Positions 7,713 to 14,950 of a stretch of 41,352 nt of DNA are shown here, piece after piece; within the stretch, counting starts at the first letter, position 1, and every line of letters begins with the position of its first letter. Location: positions 1 to 41,352 of the forward strand of contig NZ_MUZA01000056.1 in assembly GCF_021442385.1 (NCBI RefSeq), written 5' to 3'. Under the pieces are notes generated by a model. That model was not told where the DNA came from, did not search any database, and saw only the letters and a program-made list of their open reading frames with translations. This stretch comes from Micromonospora sp. MH99 (lineage in GTDB: Bacteria > Actinomycetota > Actinomycetes > Mycobacteriales > Micromonosporaceae). The position numbers and the translations under genes are program-made.

Positions 7713-8642
7713 ATGCAGCGGTGGCGGGGGTACGACGCGGCGCCCGGCGGCTGGGGACGCTCGGTCGTCACCATCGGCGTCTTCGACGGCGTGCACAAGG
7801 GGCACCAGGCGACCATCGGGCACGCCGTGGCCCGGGCCCGGGAGCTGGGCGTGCAGTCGGTGGTGGTCACGTTCGATCCGCACCCGGCCGAGGTGGTCCG
7901 CCCCGGCTCGCACCCGGCCGTGCTCACCGAGCCGGCCCGCAAGGCGGAACTGATCGAGGCGCTCGGCGTGGACGTGCTCTGCGTGGTGCCGTTCACCCCG
8001 GAGTTCTCCCGGCTGCCGCCCGAGCAGTTCGTGCACGACATCCTGGTCGAGCACCTGCACGCGGCGCTGGTGGTGGTCGGCGGCAACTTCCGCTTCGGGC
8101 ACCGCGCCGCGGGCGACGTGGCGCTGCTGGAGCGGCTGGGCAAGACCTTCGGCTTCGGGGTGGAGGGCGGCCCGCTGGTCGCGCAGGACGGCACGGTCTT
8201 CTCCTCCACGTACATCCGCTCCTGCGTCGACGCCGGCGACGTGGGCGCAGCGGCGGCCGCGCTGGGCCGCCCGCACCGGGTGGAGGGCGTGGTGGTCCGC
8301 GGCGACCAACGCGGCCGGGTGCTGGGGTTCCCCACCGCGAACCTGCTCTGCCACCGGTACGCGGCGGTCCCCGCCGACGGGGTGTACGCCGCCCGCCTGA
8401 TCCGTCGTGGGCAGTCCGAACCGCTGATGTCCGCCGTGTCGGTCGGCACCAACCCGACCTTCTCCGGTCGGGAGCGGCGGGTGGAGGCGTACGCGCTGGA
8501 CTTCGACGGCGACCTGTACGGCGAGCGGCTGGCCCTGGACTTCGTGGCGCACCTGCGCGGTCAGGTCCGGTACGACTCGATCGAGCCGTTGATCGCCCAG
8601 ATCGAACAGGACGTCGCACGCACCCGGAGCGCTCTGAGCTGA
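7713..8642 (+). CDS. ribF: Bifunctional riboflavin kinase / FAD synthetase
   Basis: 309 residues. The enzyme phosphorylates riboflavin to FMN and adenylylates FMN to FAD in the cytoplasm. The N-terminal nucleotidyltransferase domain shows VTIGVFDGVHKGHQATI (GxxxGHxxL-like), VVTFDPHP and FSSTYIRSCVDAGDV. The C-terminal kinase domain shows HRVEGVVVRGDQRGRVLGFPTANL, SVGTNPTF and LDFDGDLYGERLALDFV. Start ATG 7713 has a clear AGGAGAGG site upstream. ribF between truB and rpsO is the conserved order. Confidence 0.97.
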   Translation: MQRWRGYDAAPGGWGRSVVTIGVFDGVHKGHQATIGHAVARARELGVQSVVVTFDPHPAEVVRPGSHPAVLTEPARKAELIEALGVDVLCVVPFTPEFSRLPPEQFVHDILVEHLHAALVVVGGNFRFGHRAAGDVALLERLGKTFGFGVEGGPLVAQDGTVFSSTYIRSCVDAGDVGAAAAALGRPHRVEGVVVRGDQRGRVLGFPTANLLCHRYAAVPADGVYAARLIRRGQSEPLMSAVSVGTNPTFSGRERRVEAYALDFDGDLYGERLALDFVAHLRGQVRYDSIEPLIAQIEQDVARTRSALS

Positions 8643-8694
8643 TCATCTACCGGGCCGCGCAGGCCCTTGGCCGGGTGTTACCCGTGGGTGCTGG

Positions 8695-8832
8695 TAGTCT
8701 TGCGGGGACGTCGGGTGACCGGCGTGGGGCCTCGCGTGCCTGCTCGACGCCGCGGGTGCGAGGTACCGGTCCGTTCCCGGTCCATCGGGACGACGGACAC
8801 CTACTTGATCAACCCATCGAAACAGGGAGAAC
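8695..8832 (+). promoter_or_regulatory. rpsO promoter/leader with SD-proximal hairpin
   Basis: A -10-like TAGTCT (8695-8700) would start a leader of about 125 nt. Near its 3' end lies a strong stem, GTCCGTTCCCG (8769-8779) with CGGGA-CG-ACGGAC (8786-8798), loop GTCCAT, bulge CG. Ribosomal protein S15 represses its own synthesis through structured rpsO leaders in several bacteria; whether this leader is such a site is inference. A short GGGCC/GGCCC hairpin (8652-8666) just after ribF may be its terminator. Confidence 0.4.
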
Positions 8833-9102
8833 ATGGCGCTCGACCAGGAAGCCAAGGCCAGCATCCGCGCGGAGTACGCGACCGCCGAGGGCGACACCGG
8901 TTCGCCGGAGGTCCAGGTCGCGGTCCTCACCAAGCGGATCGCCGAGCTGACCGAGCACCTGAAGGTGCACAAGCACGACCACCACAGCCGCCGTGGGCTG
9001 CTGCTGCTGGTCGGCCGTCGCCGTCGGCTGCTCAACTACGTCCAGAAGAAGGACATTGCCCGCTACCGGACGCTCATCGAGCGGCTCGGTCTGCGCCGGT
9101 GA
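8833..9102 (+). CDS. rpsO: 30S ribosomal protein S15
   Basis: 89 residues, the normal S15 length; binds the central domain of 16S rRNA (helices 20-22) early in 30S assembly. Family sequence is clear: GDTGSPEVQVAVLTKRIAEL, LTEHLKVHKHDHHSRRGLL, and LVGRRRRLLNYVQKKD, then RYRTLIERLGLRR. Start ATG 8833 follows CAGGGAGAAC. It is followed by a hairpin and then pnp, the universally conserved pair. Confidence 0.98.
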   Translation: MALDQEAKASIRAEYATAEGDTGSPEVQVAVLTKRIAELTEHLKVHKHDHHSRRGLLLLVGRRRRLLNYVQKKDIARYRTLIERLGLRR

Positions 9103-9107
9103 CGTGA

Positions 9108-9137
9108 CGGGGGAGTGGCCGACCGGCCGCTCCCCCG
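9108..9137 (+). terminator. 13-bp hairpin in the rpsO-pnp spacer
   Basis: CGGGGGAGTGGCC (9108-9120), loop GACC, GGCCGCTCCCCCG (9125-9137), with one G-U pair. It lies 6 nt after the rpsO stop. In other bacteria the rpsO-pnp spacer holds both a terminator and an RNase III processing hairpin, through which PNPase autoregulates. This stem could serve either role. A 12-nt palindrome CTTCGATCGAAG lies further on at 9254-9265. Confidence 0.6.
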
Positions 9138-9327
9138 ATCGGCGTCCCACCTGAAGAACACGGGCCGCGCGACCAACCCGAGAGGGAGCCGGTCAGCGTA
9201 CCGGTCTCCGGTAGTGGCCCCCGGGAACCCGGCAGCACGCCGGCACCCGGGCGCTTCGATCGAAGACCGGCCGGCTGAGCAGCTCCCCGACGTCGCGGGC
9301 CCACGACGCGAAGGAGCACGACAGCAC

Positions 9328-11721
9328 ATGACCGAGACCAAACTCGGCACCGAATCCCGCACCGCCGTGATCGACAACGGGTCCTTCGGCACCCGCGAGA
9401 TCACCTTCTCCACCGGTCGGCTGGCTCGCCAGGCCGCCGGTTCCGTCATCGCCCAGCTGGGCGAGACGGTGGTTCTCTCCGCCACCACCGCCGGTAAGCA
9501 CCCGAAGGAGCAGTTCGACTTCTTCCCGCTGACCGTCGACGTCGAGGAGCGGATGTACGCCGCGGGCCGGATCCCCGGCTCGTTCTTCCGCCGTGAGGGT
9601 CGGCCAAGCGAGGACGCGATCCTCACCTGCCGCCTGATCGACCGGCCGCTGCGCCCGTCCTTCGTGAAGGGCCTGCGCAACGAGGTCCAGGTCGTCGAGA
9701 CCATCCTCGCGCTCGACCCGCAGCACCCGTACGACGTGGTGGCCATCAACGCGGCCTCGATGTCGACCAAGCTCTCCGGCCTGCCGTTCTCCGGCCCGAT
9801 CGGCGCGACCCGGGTCGCGCACATCGACGGCCAGTGGGTCGCCTTCCCGACCCTGGAGGAGCTGGCCCGCGCCACCTTCGACATGGTCGTGGCCGGCCGC
9901 ACCCTCGATGACGGCGACGTCGCGATCATGATGGTCGAGGCCGAGGCCACCCCGAACGCCGTCGCCCTCATCTCGGCCGGCGCCACCGCCCCGACCGAGG
10001 AGATCGTCGCCAGCGGCCTGGAGGCCGCCAAGCCGGCGATCCGCGAGCTGTGCCGCGCGCAGAGCGAGCTGGCCGAGGTCGCCGCCAAGCCGGTCACCGA
10101 GTTCCCCGTCTTCCTGGACTACCAGGACGACGTGTACGACGCGGTCGCCGACCTGGCCCGCGCCGACGTGGCCGAGGCGATCACCATCGCCGGCAAGGCG
10201 GACCGCGAGGAAGCCCTGGACCGCGTCAAGGCCCGGGTCGCCGAGGAGTTGGGCGCTCGGTTCGAGGGTCGGGAGAAGGAGCTCAGCGCCGCCTTCCGCT
10301 CGCTGACCAAGTCCGAGGTGCGCAACCGCGTGCTGCGCGAGCAGGTCCGCATGGACGGCCGCGGCCCGCGCGACATCCGGCCGCTGACCGCCGAGGTCGG
10401 CGTGCTGCCCCGGGTGCACGGTTCGGCGTTGTTCGAGCGCGGCGAGACCCAGATCCTGGGTGTCACCACGCTGAACATGCTCCGCATGGAGCAGATGGTG
10501 GACACGCTGTCCCCGGAGAACCGCAAGCGCTACATGCACAACTACAACTTCCCGCCGTACTCGACGGGTGAGACCGGCCGGGTCGGCTCGCCGAAGCGGC
10601 GCGAGATCGGCCACGGCGCTCTCGCCGAGCGTGCGCTGATCCCGGTGCTGCCGTCGCGCGAGGAGTTCCCGTACGCCATCCGGCAGGTCTCCGAGGCGCT
10701 CGGCTCCAACGGCTCCACCTCGATGGGTTCGGTCTGCGCGTCGACGCTGGGCCTGCTCTCCGCGGGTGTCCCGCTGAAGGCGCCGGTCGCCGGCATCGCC
10801 ATGGGCCTCATCTCCGACGAGGTGGACGGCAAGACGCAGTACGTCACGCTTACCGACATCCTCGGCGCCGAGGACGCGTTCGGTGACATGGACTTCAAGG
10901 TCGCCGGCACCCCGGAGTTCGTCACCGCGCTGCAGCTCGACACCAAGCTCAACGGCATCCCGTCGGACGTGCTGGCCGCCGCGTTGCAGCAGGCGAACGA
11001 GGCCCGGCAGATCATCCTCGGTGTCATGAAGGCCGCCATCGAGGCTCCGGCCGAGATGTCGGACTACGCGCCGCGGGTCACCACCGTCAAGATCCCGGTC
11101 GACAAGATCGGCATGGTGATCGGCCCGAAGGGTCAGACCATCAACGCGATCCAGGACGAGACCGGCGCCGAGATCTCCATCGAGGACGACGGCACGATCT
11201 ACGTCGGCGCGACCAACGGCCCGTCGGCCCAGGCCGCCGTCGACCGGATCAACGGGATCGCCAACCCGACGCTGCCCAAGCAGGGCGAGCGGTTCCTCGG
11301 CACGGTGGTCAAGACCGCCGCGTTCGGCGCGTTCATCTCGCTGCTGCCGGGCCGCGACGGCCTGCTGCACATCTCCAAGGTGGGCGACGGCAAGCGGGTC
11401 GAGCGCGTGGAGGACTTCCTCAACGTCGGTGACCGGGTCGAGGTCGAGATCGCTGACATCGACGCCCGCGGCAAGATCTACCTGGACAAGGTCCGCCCGG
11501 AGGGCGCCGAGGCGCCGGCCGCCGGTGAGGCCGCCGGTGGCGACCGTCCCTCCGGCCGCGACCGGGGTGACCGGGGTCCGCGTGACCGGGGCGACCGCGA
11601 GCGTGGCGGCGACCGGGGCGGGCGTGGCCCGGAGCGCGGTGACCGTGGCGAGGGTGGCGGCGGCGGCGAGGGTGGTGGCGAGGGCGGCGAGCGTCCGCGC
11701 CGCCGGACCCGGCACAGCTGA
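9328..11721 (+). CDS. pnp: Polyribonucleotide nucleotidyltransferase (PNPase)
   Basis: 797 residues. Trimeric 3'-5' phosphorolytic exoribonuclease and RNA-tailing enzyme. Two RNase PH domains (first with FDFFPLTVDVEERMYAAGRI and FFRREGRPSEDAILTCRLID; second with RGPRDIRPLTAEVGVLPRVHG and SNGSTSMGSVCASTLGLL) flank an alpha domain. A KH domain (IGMVIGPKGQTINAIQDETG) and an S1 domain (GTVVKTAAFGAFISLLPGRDG) follow. The end is a long Gly/Arg/Asp-rich tail (repeats of DRGDRG, GGEGGGE) typical of high-GC actinobacteria and probably an RNA/protein-binding disordered region. Start ATG 9328 follows GAAGGAGCACGACAGCAC. The upstream spacer of 225 nt is structured. Confidence 0.97.
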   Translation: MTETKLGTESRTAVIDNGSFGTREITFSTGRLARQAAGSVIAQLGETVVLSATTAGKHPKEQFDFFPLTVDVEERMYAAGRIPGSFFRREGRPSEDAILTCRLIDRPLRPSFVKGLRNEVQVVETILALDPQHPYDVVAINAASMSTKLSGLPFSGPIGATRVAHIDGQWVAFPTLEELARATFDMVVAGRTLDDGDVAIMMVEAEATPNAVALISAGATAPTEEIVASGLEAAKPAIRELCRAQSELAEVAAKPVTEFPVFLDYQDDVYDAVADLARADVAEAITIAGKADREEALDRVKARVAEELGARFEGREKELSAAFRSLTKSEVRNRVLREQVRMDGRGPRDIRPLTAEVGVLPRVHGSALFERGETQILGVTTLNMLRMEQMVDTLSPENRKRYMHNYNFPPYSTGETGRVGSPKRREIGHGALAERALIPVLPSREEFPYAIRQVSEALGSNGSTSMGSVCASTLGLLSAGVPLKAPVAGIAMGLISDEVDGKTQYVTLTDILGAEDAFGDMDFKVAGTPEFVTALQLDTKLNGIPSDVLAAALQQANEARQIILGVMKAAIEAPAEMSDYAPRVTTVKIPVDKIGMVIGPKGQTINAIQDETGAEISIEDDGTIYVGATNGPSAQAAVDRINGIANPTLPKQGERFLGTVVKTAAFGAFISLLPGRDGLLHISKVGDGKRVERVEDFLNVGDRVEVEIADIDARGKIYLDKVRPEGAEAPAAGEAAGGDRPSGRDRGDRGPRDRGDRERGGDRGGRGPERGDRGEGGGGGEGGGEGGERPRRRTRHS

Positions 11722-11768
11722 CCACCAGCACCTGCAACACCCACCCCTCGTCGAACCGGGAGCAACAC

Positions 11769-13166
11769 GTGAGTCGGGCCTTCAGTGCGCCGTTTCCACC
11801 GGATCGACGGGGGGTGGCCCCGTCTCGGGACACCGGGGTGGGCCGCTCCGGCGGCGCCGCCCGTGCGGTGACCCGGACGCTCAGCGACGACCCGCTGGGC
11901 GGCACGGTACGACGTACCGTGCTGCCCAGCGGCCTGCGCGTGCTGACCGAGGCGATCCCGGCGATGCGCAGCGTGTCCTTCGGCATCTGGGTGGCGGTCG
12001 GTTCGCGGGACGAGACCCGTCCGCAGGCCGGTGCCGCGCACTTCTTGGAGCACCTGCTCTTCAAGGGCACCCACAAGCGCACTGCCTTGGAGATCTCCTC
12101 GCAGATCGAGGCGGTGGGTGGCGAGACGAACGCCTTCACCACGAAGGAATACACCTGCTACTACGCCCGGGTGCTGGACGAGGACCTGCCGCTGGCGATC
12201 GACGTGATGTGCGACCTGGTCGCCGACTCGCTGCTGGAGCCGGCCGACGTGGAGACCGAGCGTGGCGTGATCCTGGAGGAGATCGCCATGCACGACGACG
12301 AACCAGGTGACGAGGTGCACGACCTCTTCGCCCGGGCCGTCTACGGCGACCACCCGCTGGGCCGACTGATCTCCGGCACCGAGGAGACCGTCACGCCGAT
12401 GACCCGGCGGCAGATCCAGAGCTTCTACCGGGGTCACTACACCGCGCCGCAGATCGTCATCGCCGCCGCCGGCAACCTCGACCACGCCGCGGTGGTCAAG
12501 CTGGTCCGGCAGGCCGTGCGCGGCACGCCACTGGACAGCGACCCCGCCGCACCGGCCGCACACCGCGCGGCCACTCCGGCGGTACGCACCAAGCCGGCCA
12601 CCACCCTGGTCGAGCCGAAGGAGACCGAGCAGGCGCACGTCCTGCTGGGCTGCCCCGGCATCGACCGCACCGACGACAGGCGTTTCGCCCTCGGGGTGCT
12701 CAACAACGTCCTCGGTGGCGGCATGTCCAGCCGCCTCTTCCAGGAGATCCGCGAGCAGCGCGGCCTGGCGTACTCGGTCTACTCCTACGCCAGCCAGTAC
12801 GCCGACAGCGGCCTGTTCGCCGTCTACGCCGGCTGCGCGCCGGGCAAGGTGGACGAGGTGCTGGCCCTGACCCGCGCCGAGCTGGCCCGGGTGGCCGCCG
12901 ACGGGTTGACCGAGGCCGAGGTGGCCCGGGGCAAGGGGATGAGCAAGGGCTCGTTCGTGCTCGGCCTGGAGGACACCGGCTCCCGGATGAGCAGGCTCGC
13001 CAAGGGTGAGCTGCTCTACAGCGACCTGATGCCGGTGGACGAGCTGCTCCGCCGGGTCGACGAGGTCAGCGTCGAGGACGTGAACACCCTCGCCGCCGAG
13101 TTGCTCAGCCGGCCGATGTCGCTGGCCGTCGTCGGCCCGTTCGGTAAGGGCGACTTCTCCGCCTGA
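11769..13166 (+). CDS. M16-family zinc metalloprotease
   Basis: 465-residue single-chain insulinase/processing-peptidase-like protease. The inverted zinc motif HFLEH is at H91-H95, and the third ligand E171 (in GVILEEI) is spaced as in the processing-peptidase group. GGETNAFTTKEYTCYYARV and the C-terminal half with GGGMSSRLFQEIREQRGLAYSV are characteristic. The N-terminal ~45 residues are extra, Ser/Gly/Arg-rich and without a convincing signal peptide, so it is probably cytoplasmic. Start GTG 11769 follows CCGGGAGCAACAC. Gene order pnp-M16-dapB is standard in actinomycetes. Substrate unknown. Confidence 0.93.
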   Translation: MSRAFSAPFPPDRRGVAPSRDTGVGRSGGAARAVTRTLSDDPLGGTVRRTVLPSGLRVLTEAIPAMRSVSFGIWVAVGSRDETRPQAGAAHFLEHLLFKGTHKRTALEISSQIEAVGGETNAFTTKEYTCYYARVLDEDLPLAIDVMCDLVADSLLEPADVETERGVILEEIAMHDDEPGDEVHDLFARAVYGDHPLGRLISGTEETVTPMTRRQIQSFYRGHYTAPQIVIAAAGNLDHAAVVKLVRQAVRGTPLDSDPAAPAAHRAATPAVRTKPATTLVEPKETEQAHVLLGCPGIDRTDDRRFALGVLNNVLGGGMSSRLFQEIREQRGLAYSVYSYASQYADSGLFAVYAGCAPGKVDEVLALTRAELARVAADGLTEAEVARGKGMSKGSFVLGLEDTGSRMSRLAKGELLYSDLMPVDELLRRVDEVSVEDVNTLAAELLSRPMSLAVVGPFGKGDFSA

Positions 13167-13181
13167 GGGCCGTCGCTCGCA

Positions 13182-13290
13182 GGGCGGTCGCCCGCAGTGC
13201 CGTGGTCTGTTGGGCGGTCGCTCGCAAAGCCGTGGTCTGTAGGGCGGTCGTCCGCAGAGCCGTGGTCTGTAGGGCGGTCGTCCATACGGC
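13182..13290. repeat. 30-bp tandem repeat, about 3.5 copies
   Basis: Units start at 13182, 13212, 13242 and 13272, each opening with GGGCGGTCG. The first three share the unit end GCCGTGGTCTGT; the fourth diverges after about 12 nt. Period is exactly 30 bp. The array lies between the M16 gene stop and dapB. Because 30 is a multiple of three, all frames give repeating decapeptides, but none has a credible start or ribosome site. No spacers differ between copies as in CRISPR. Confidence 0.85.
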
Positions 13291-13352
13291 CGGGCACGTC
13301 CCGGTCGGTGGAGCGGACCGGATCCGGCAGTGGTGGCGCGTCCCGATTGGGA

Positions 13353-13358
13353 TAGGTT
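13353..13358 (+). promoter_or_regulatory. -10 hexamer of a probable leaderless dapB promoter
   Basis: TAGGTT ends 7 nt before the dapB GTG (13366), placing the expected transcription start on the start codon. No Shine-Dalgarno precedes the GTG. No convincing -35 is visible. The identical hexamer and spacing occur before dapA. Confidence 0.5.
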
Positions 13359-13365
13359 GTGCCGC

Positions 13366-14118
13366 GTGACTGACGAGCAGGAGAAGACCCGCGTCGGCGT
13401 GTTCGGTGCCCGCGGCCGGATGGGCATCGAGGTCTGCAAGGCGGTCGACGCCGCCGACGACCTCGAACTGGCGGCGTCGATCGACCAGGGCGACAGCCGT
13501 TCCGCCGTCTCCGGCGCCCACGTGGTCGTCGACTTCACCACGCCGGACGTCGTCATGGACAACCTGAAGTGGTGCATCGAGCAGGGCATCAGCGCGGTCG
13601 TCGGCACGACCGGCTTCACCGAGCAGCGGCTGGAGCAGGTGCGCGGCTGGCTCGCCGACAAGCCCGGGGTGGGCGTGGTCATCGCCCCGAACTTCGGCAT
13701 CGGCGCGGTGCTGATGATGCAGTTCGCCGCGCGGGCCGCCCGGCACTTCGAGTCCGTCGAGATCATCGAGCAGCACCACCCGCGCAAGCTGGACGCCCCG
13801 AGCGGCACCGCCACGCACACCGCCCGGCAGATCGCCCGGGCGCGCGCCGAGGCCGGTCTCGGGCCCGCGCCGGACGCCACAAAGGACGAGGTGCCAGGCG
13901 CGCGGGGCGCCGACATCGACGGCGTACGCGTCCACGCGGTGCGCGCCACCGGCCTCGTCGCGCACCAGGAGGTGCTGTTCGGCGGCACCGGCGAGACGTT
14001 GACCATCCGCCACGACTCGTACGACCGGGTGTCCTTCATGCCCGGCGTGCTGCTGGCCGTCCGCGCGGTACGCAACCGCCCCGGCCTCACCGTCGGCCTG
14101 GACGCCCTCCTCGACTGA
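13366..14118 (+). CDS. dapB: 4-hydroxy-tetrahydrodipicolinate reductase
   Basis: 250 residues. NAD(P)H-dependent reduction of hydroxy-tetrahydrodipicolinate in the diaminopimelate/lysine pathway, working directly after DapA (gene at 26903). N-terminal Rossmann motif VGVFGARGRMG. The catalytic region EIIEQHHPRKLDAPSGTA has H137-H138 and K141 as expected. IRHDSYDRVSFMPGVLLAVR closes the protein. GTG 13366 was preferred over GTG 13330 because family homology starts right after it and a -10 hexamer ends 7 nt before it, implying a leaderless message. Confidence 0.96.
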   Translation: MTDEQEKTRVGVFGARGRMGIEVCKAVDAADDLELAASIDQGDSRSAVSGAHVVVDFTTPDVVMDNLKWCIEQGISAVVGTTGFTEQRLEQVRGWLADKPGVGVVIAPNFGIGAVLMMQFAARAARHFESVEIIEQHHPRKLDAPSGTATHTARQIARARAEAGLGPAPDATKDEVPGARGADIDGVRVHAVRATGLVAHQEVLFGGTGETLTIRHDSYDRVSFMPGVLLAVRAVRNRPGLTVGLDALLD

Positions 14119-14148
14119 CCGGGCCGCTCGCCCGCGCCGATGCCGGCG

Positions 14149-14199
14149 CAGATCTTGGACACTTTCCGTTCCGCGTTGACGGAAACTGTCCAAGATCTG
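14149..14199. terminator. 21-bp palindrome after dapB
   Basis: Arms 14149-14169 (begins CAGATCTTGGACA) and 14179-14199 (ends TGTCCAAGATCTG), 9-nt loop, one internal mismatch. It lies 30 nt after the dapB stop and 20 nt before the -10 of the next gene. A half copy (AGATCTTGGACAC) recurs at 25985-25997, so this is a dispersed element as well as a likely terminator. Confidence 0.7.
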
Positions 14200-14218
14200 A
14201 AGGCGTTGCGGGTCCGGG

Positions 14219-14224
14219 TAGCAT
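14219..14224 (+). promoter_or_regulatory. -10 hexamer of a probable leaderless GNAT promoter
   Basis: TAGCAT ends 7 nt before ATG 14232. There is no Shine-Dalgarno in between. Confidence 0.45.
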
Positions 14225-14231
14225 CCGCCGG

Positions 14232-14702
14232 ATGATCGATGCGGGACACCTGGATCGGGTCGGGCGGAGAGTGACGCTGCGCCCGGTGGACGACGACAAC
14301 TGGCGGGCGGTCGCGGACGTCGCCCCGCGCGACGACCAGCGTCGGTTCGTGGCCGCGCTGGGCGCACGGTACCTGCTGCTGAGTAGCCGCTCGCAGGTGT
14401 GGACCTCGCTCGCGGTGTACGCCGACGAGACAGTCGTCGGCCACGTCATGTGGGGTGTGGACGACGACGGCTCGCACTGGATCGGCGGAATGCTGATCGA
14501 CGCCGCGGAGCAGGGCCGGGGCGTCGGCCGGGCCACCGTGCAGACGTTGGCGCCCTGGCTGGCGGCCCGAGACGGGAACCCCCCGGTCCGCCTCTCGTAC
14601 CACCCGGACAACACCCCGGCAGCGGCCCTTTACGCCTCCCTCGGCTTCCACCCCACGGGCGGCGTGGACGACGACGAGCTGATCGCCGAACGAACCCCCT
14701 GA
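14232..14702 (+). CDS. GNAT-family N-acetyltransferase
   Basis: 156-residue acetyl-CoA-dependent transferase of the GNAT fold. N-terminal strand VTLRPVDDDNWRAV. The acetyl-CoA-binding turn is EQGRGVGRATVQTL (Q/R-x-x-G-x-G/A), and the C-terminal motif is HPDNTPAAALYASLGFHPTGG. The substrate cannot be inferred from sequence; it resembles the spermidine/aminoglycoside-type family only in a general way. Start ATG 14232 fits a leaderless promoter. It converges on the glycosidase gene, with a long palindrome between them. Confidence 0.85.
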   Translation: MIDAGHLDRVGRRVTLRPVDDDNWRAVADVAPRDDQRRFVAALGARYLLLSSRSQVWTSLAVYADETVVGHVMWGVDDDGSHWIGGMLIDAAEQGRGVGRATVQTLAPWLAARDGNPPVRLSYHPDNTPAAALYASLGFHPTGGVDDDELIAERTP

Positions 14703-14739
14703 CCCCCGGCCCGGCCCTGACCGGCCCGGCCTGACCGGA

Positions 14740-14814
14740 GTCGATCATGGAGTTGTGGTGCCCCGCAAAAGGGACGCATGTGGAGCTGCTGCCCACCACG
14801 ACTCCATGATCGAC
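14740..14814. repeat. Long palindrome with 21-bp arms (GATCATGGAGTTGT type)
   Basis: Left arm 14740-14760 (GTCGATCATGGAGT then TGTGGTG) and right arm 14794-14814 (CACCACGACTCCATGATCGAC, given in two parts: CACCACGA and CTCCATGATCGAC). They pair along all 21 positions with one G-U. The 33-nt centre is GC-rich. It lies between convergent genes and can act as a bidirectional terminator. It shares GATCATGRAGTTGT with the element at 38708-38762. Confidence 0.75.
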
Positions 14815-14829
14815 GAGGACGGCGGCGAC

Positions 14830-14950
14830 GGGGACGGCGGCGGGGCGGGGACGGCGGCGAGGGCGGGGACGGGGTGGGGGTTAGCGGGGGTTGGATGGGG
14901 TTCTGGGGTGGCGTTGGGTGGGGAGGTTCGAGGTCTTCAGGGGGGTGGGG
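14830..14950 (+). other. G-run-rich stretch with G-quadruplex potential
   Basis: The plus strand holds more than ten runs of 3-5 G with short loops between 14830 and 14950. It overlaps the last ~70 bases of the minus-strand glycosidase gene. It is the template strand of that gene. Confidence 0.55.

Noticed and set aside
9193..11715. 840-codon open frame on the minus strand opposite pnp
   Set aside because: Low-complexity Arg/Gly/Leu/His-rich sequence caused by high GC; pnp on the plus strand is unmistakable.
13182..13290. CRISPR-like periodicity
   Set aside because: Units are contiguous 30-bp tandem copies with no unique spacers, and no cas genes are nearby.
11478..14651. 1057-codon minus-strand open frame across the M16 protease, repeats and dapB
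   Set aside because: It spans three real genes and their spacers, has no domain, and reflects absence of AT-rich stops in this phase.
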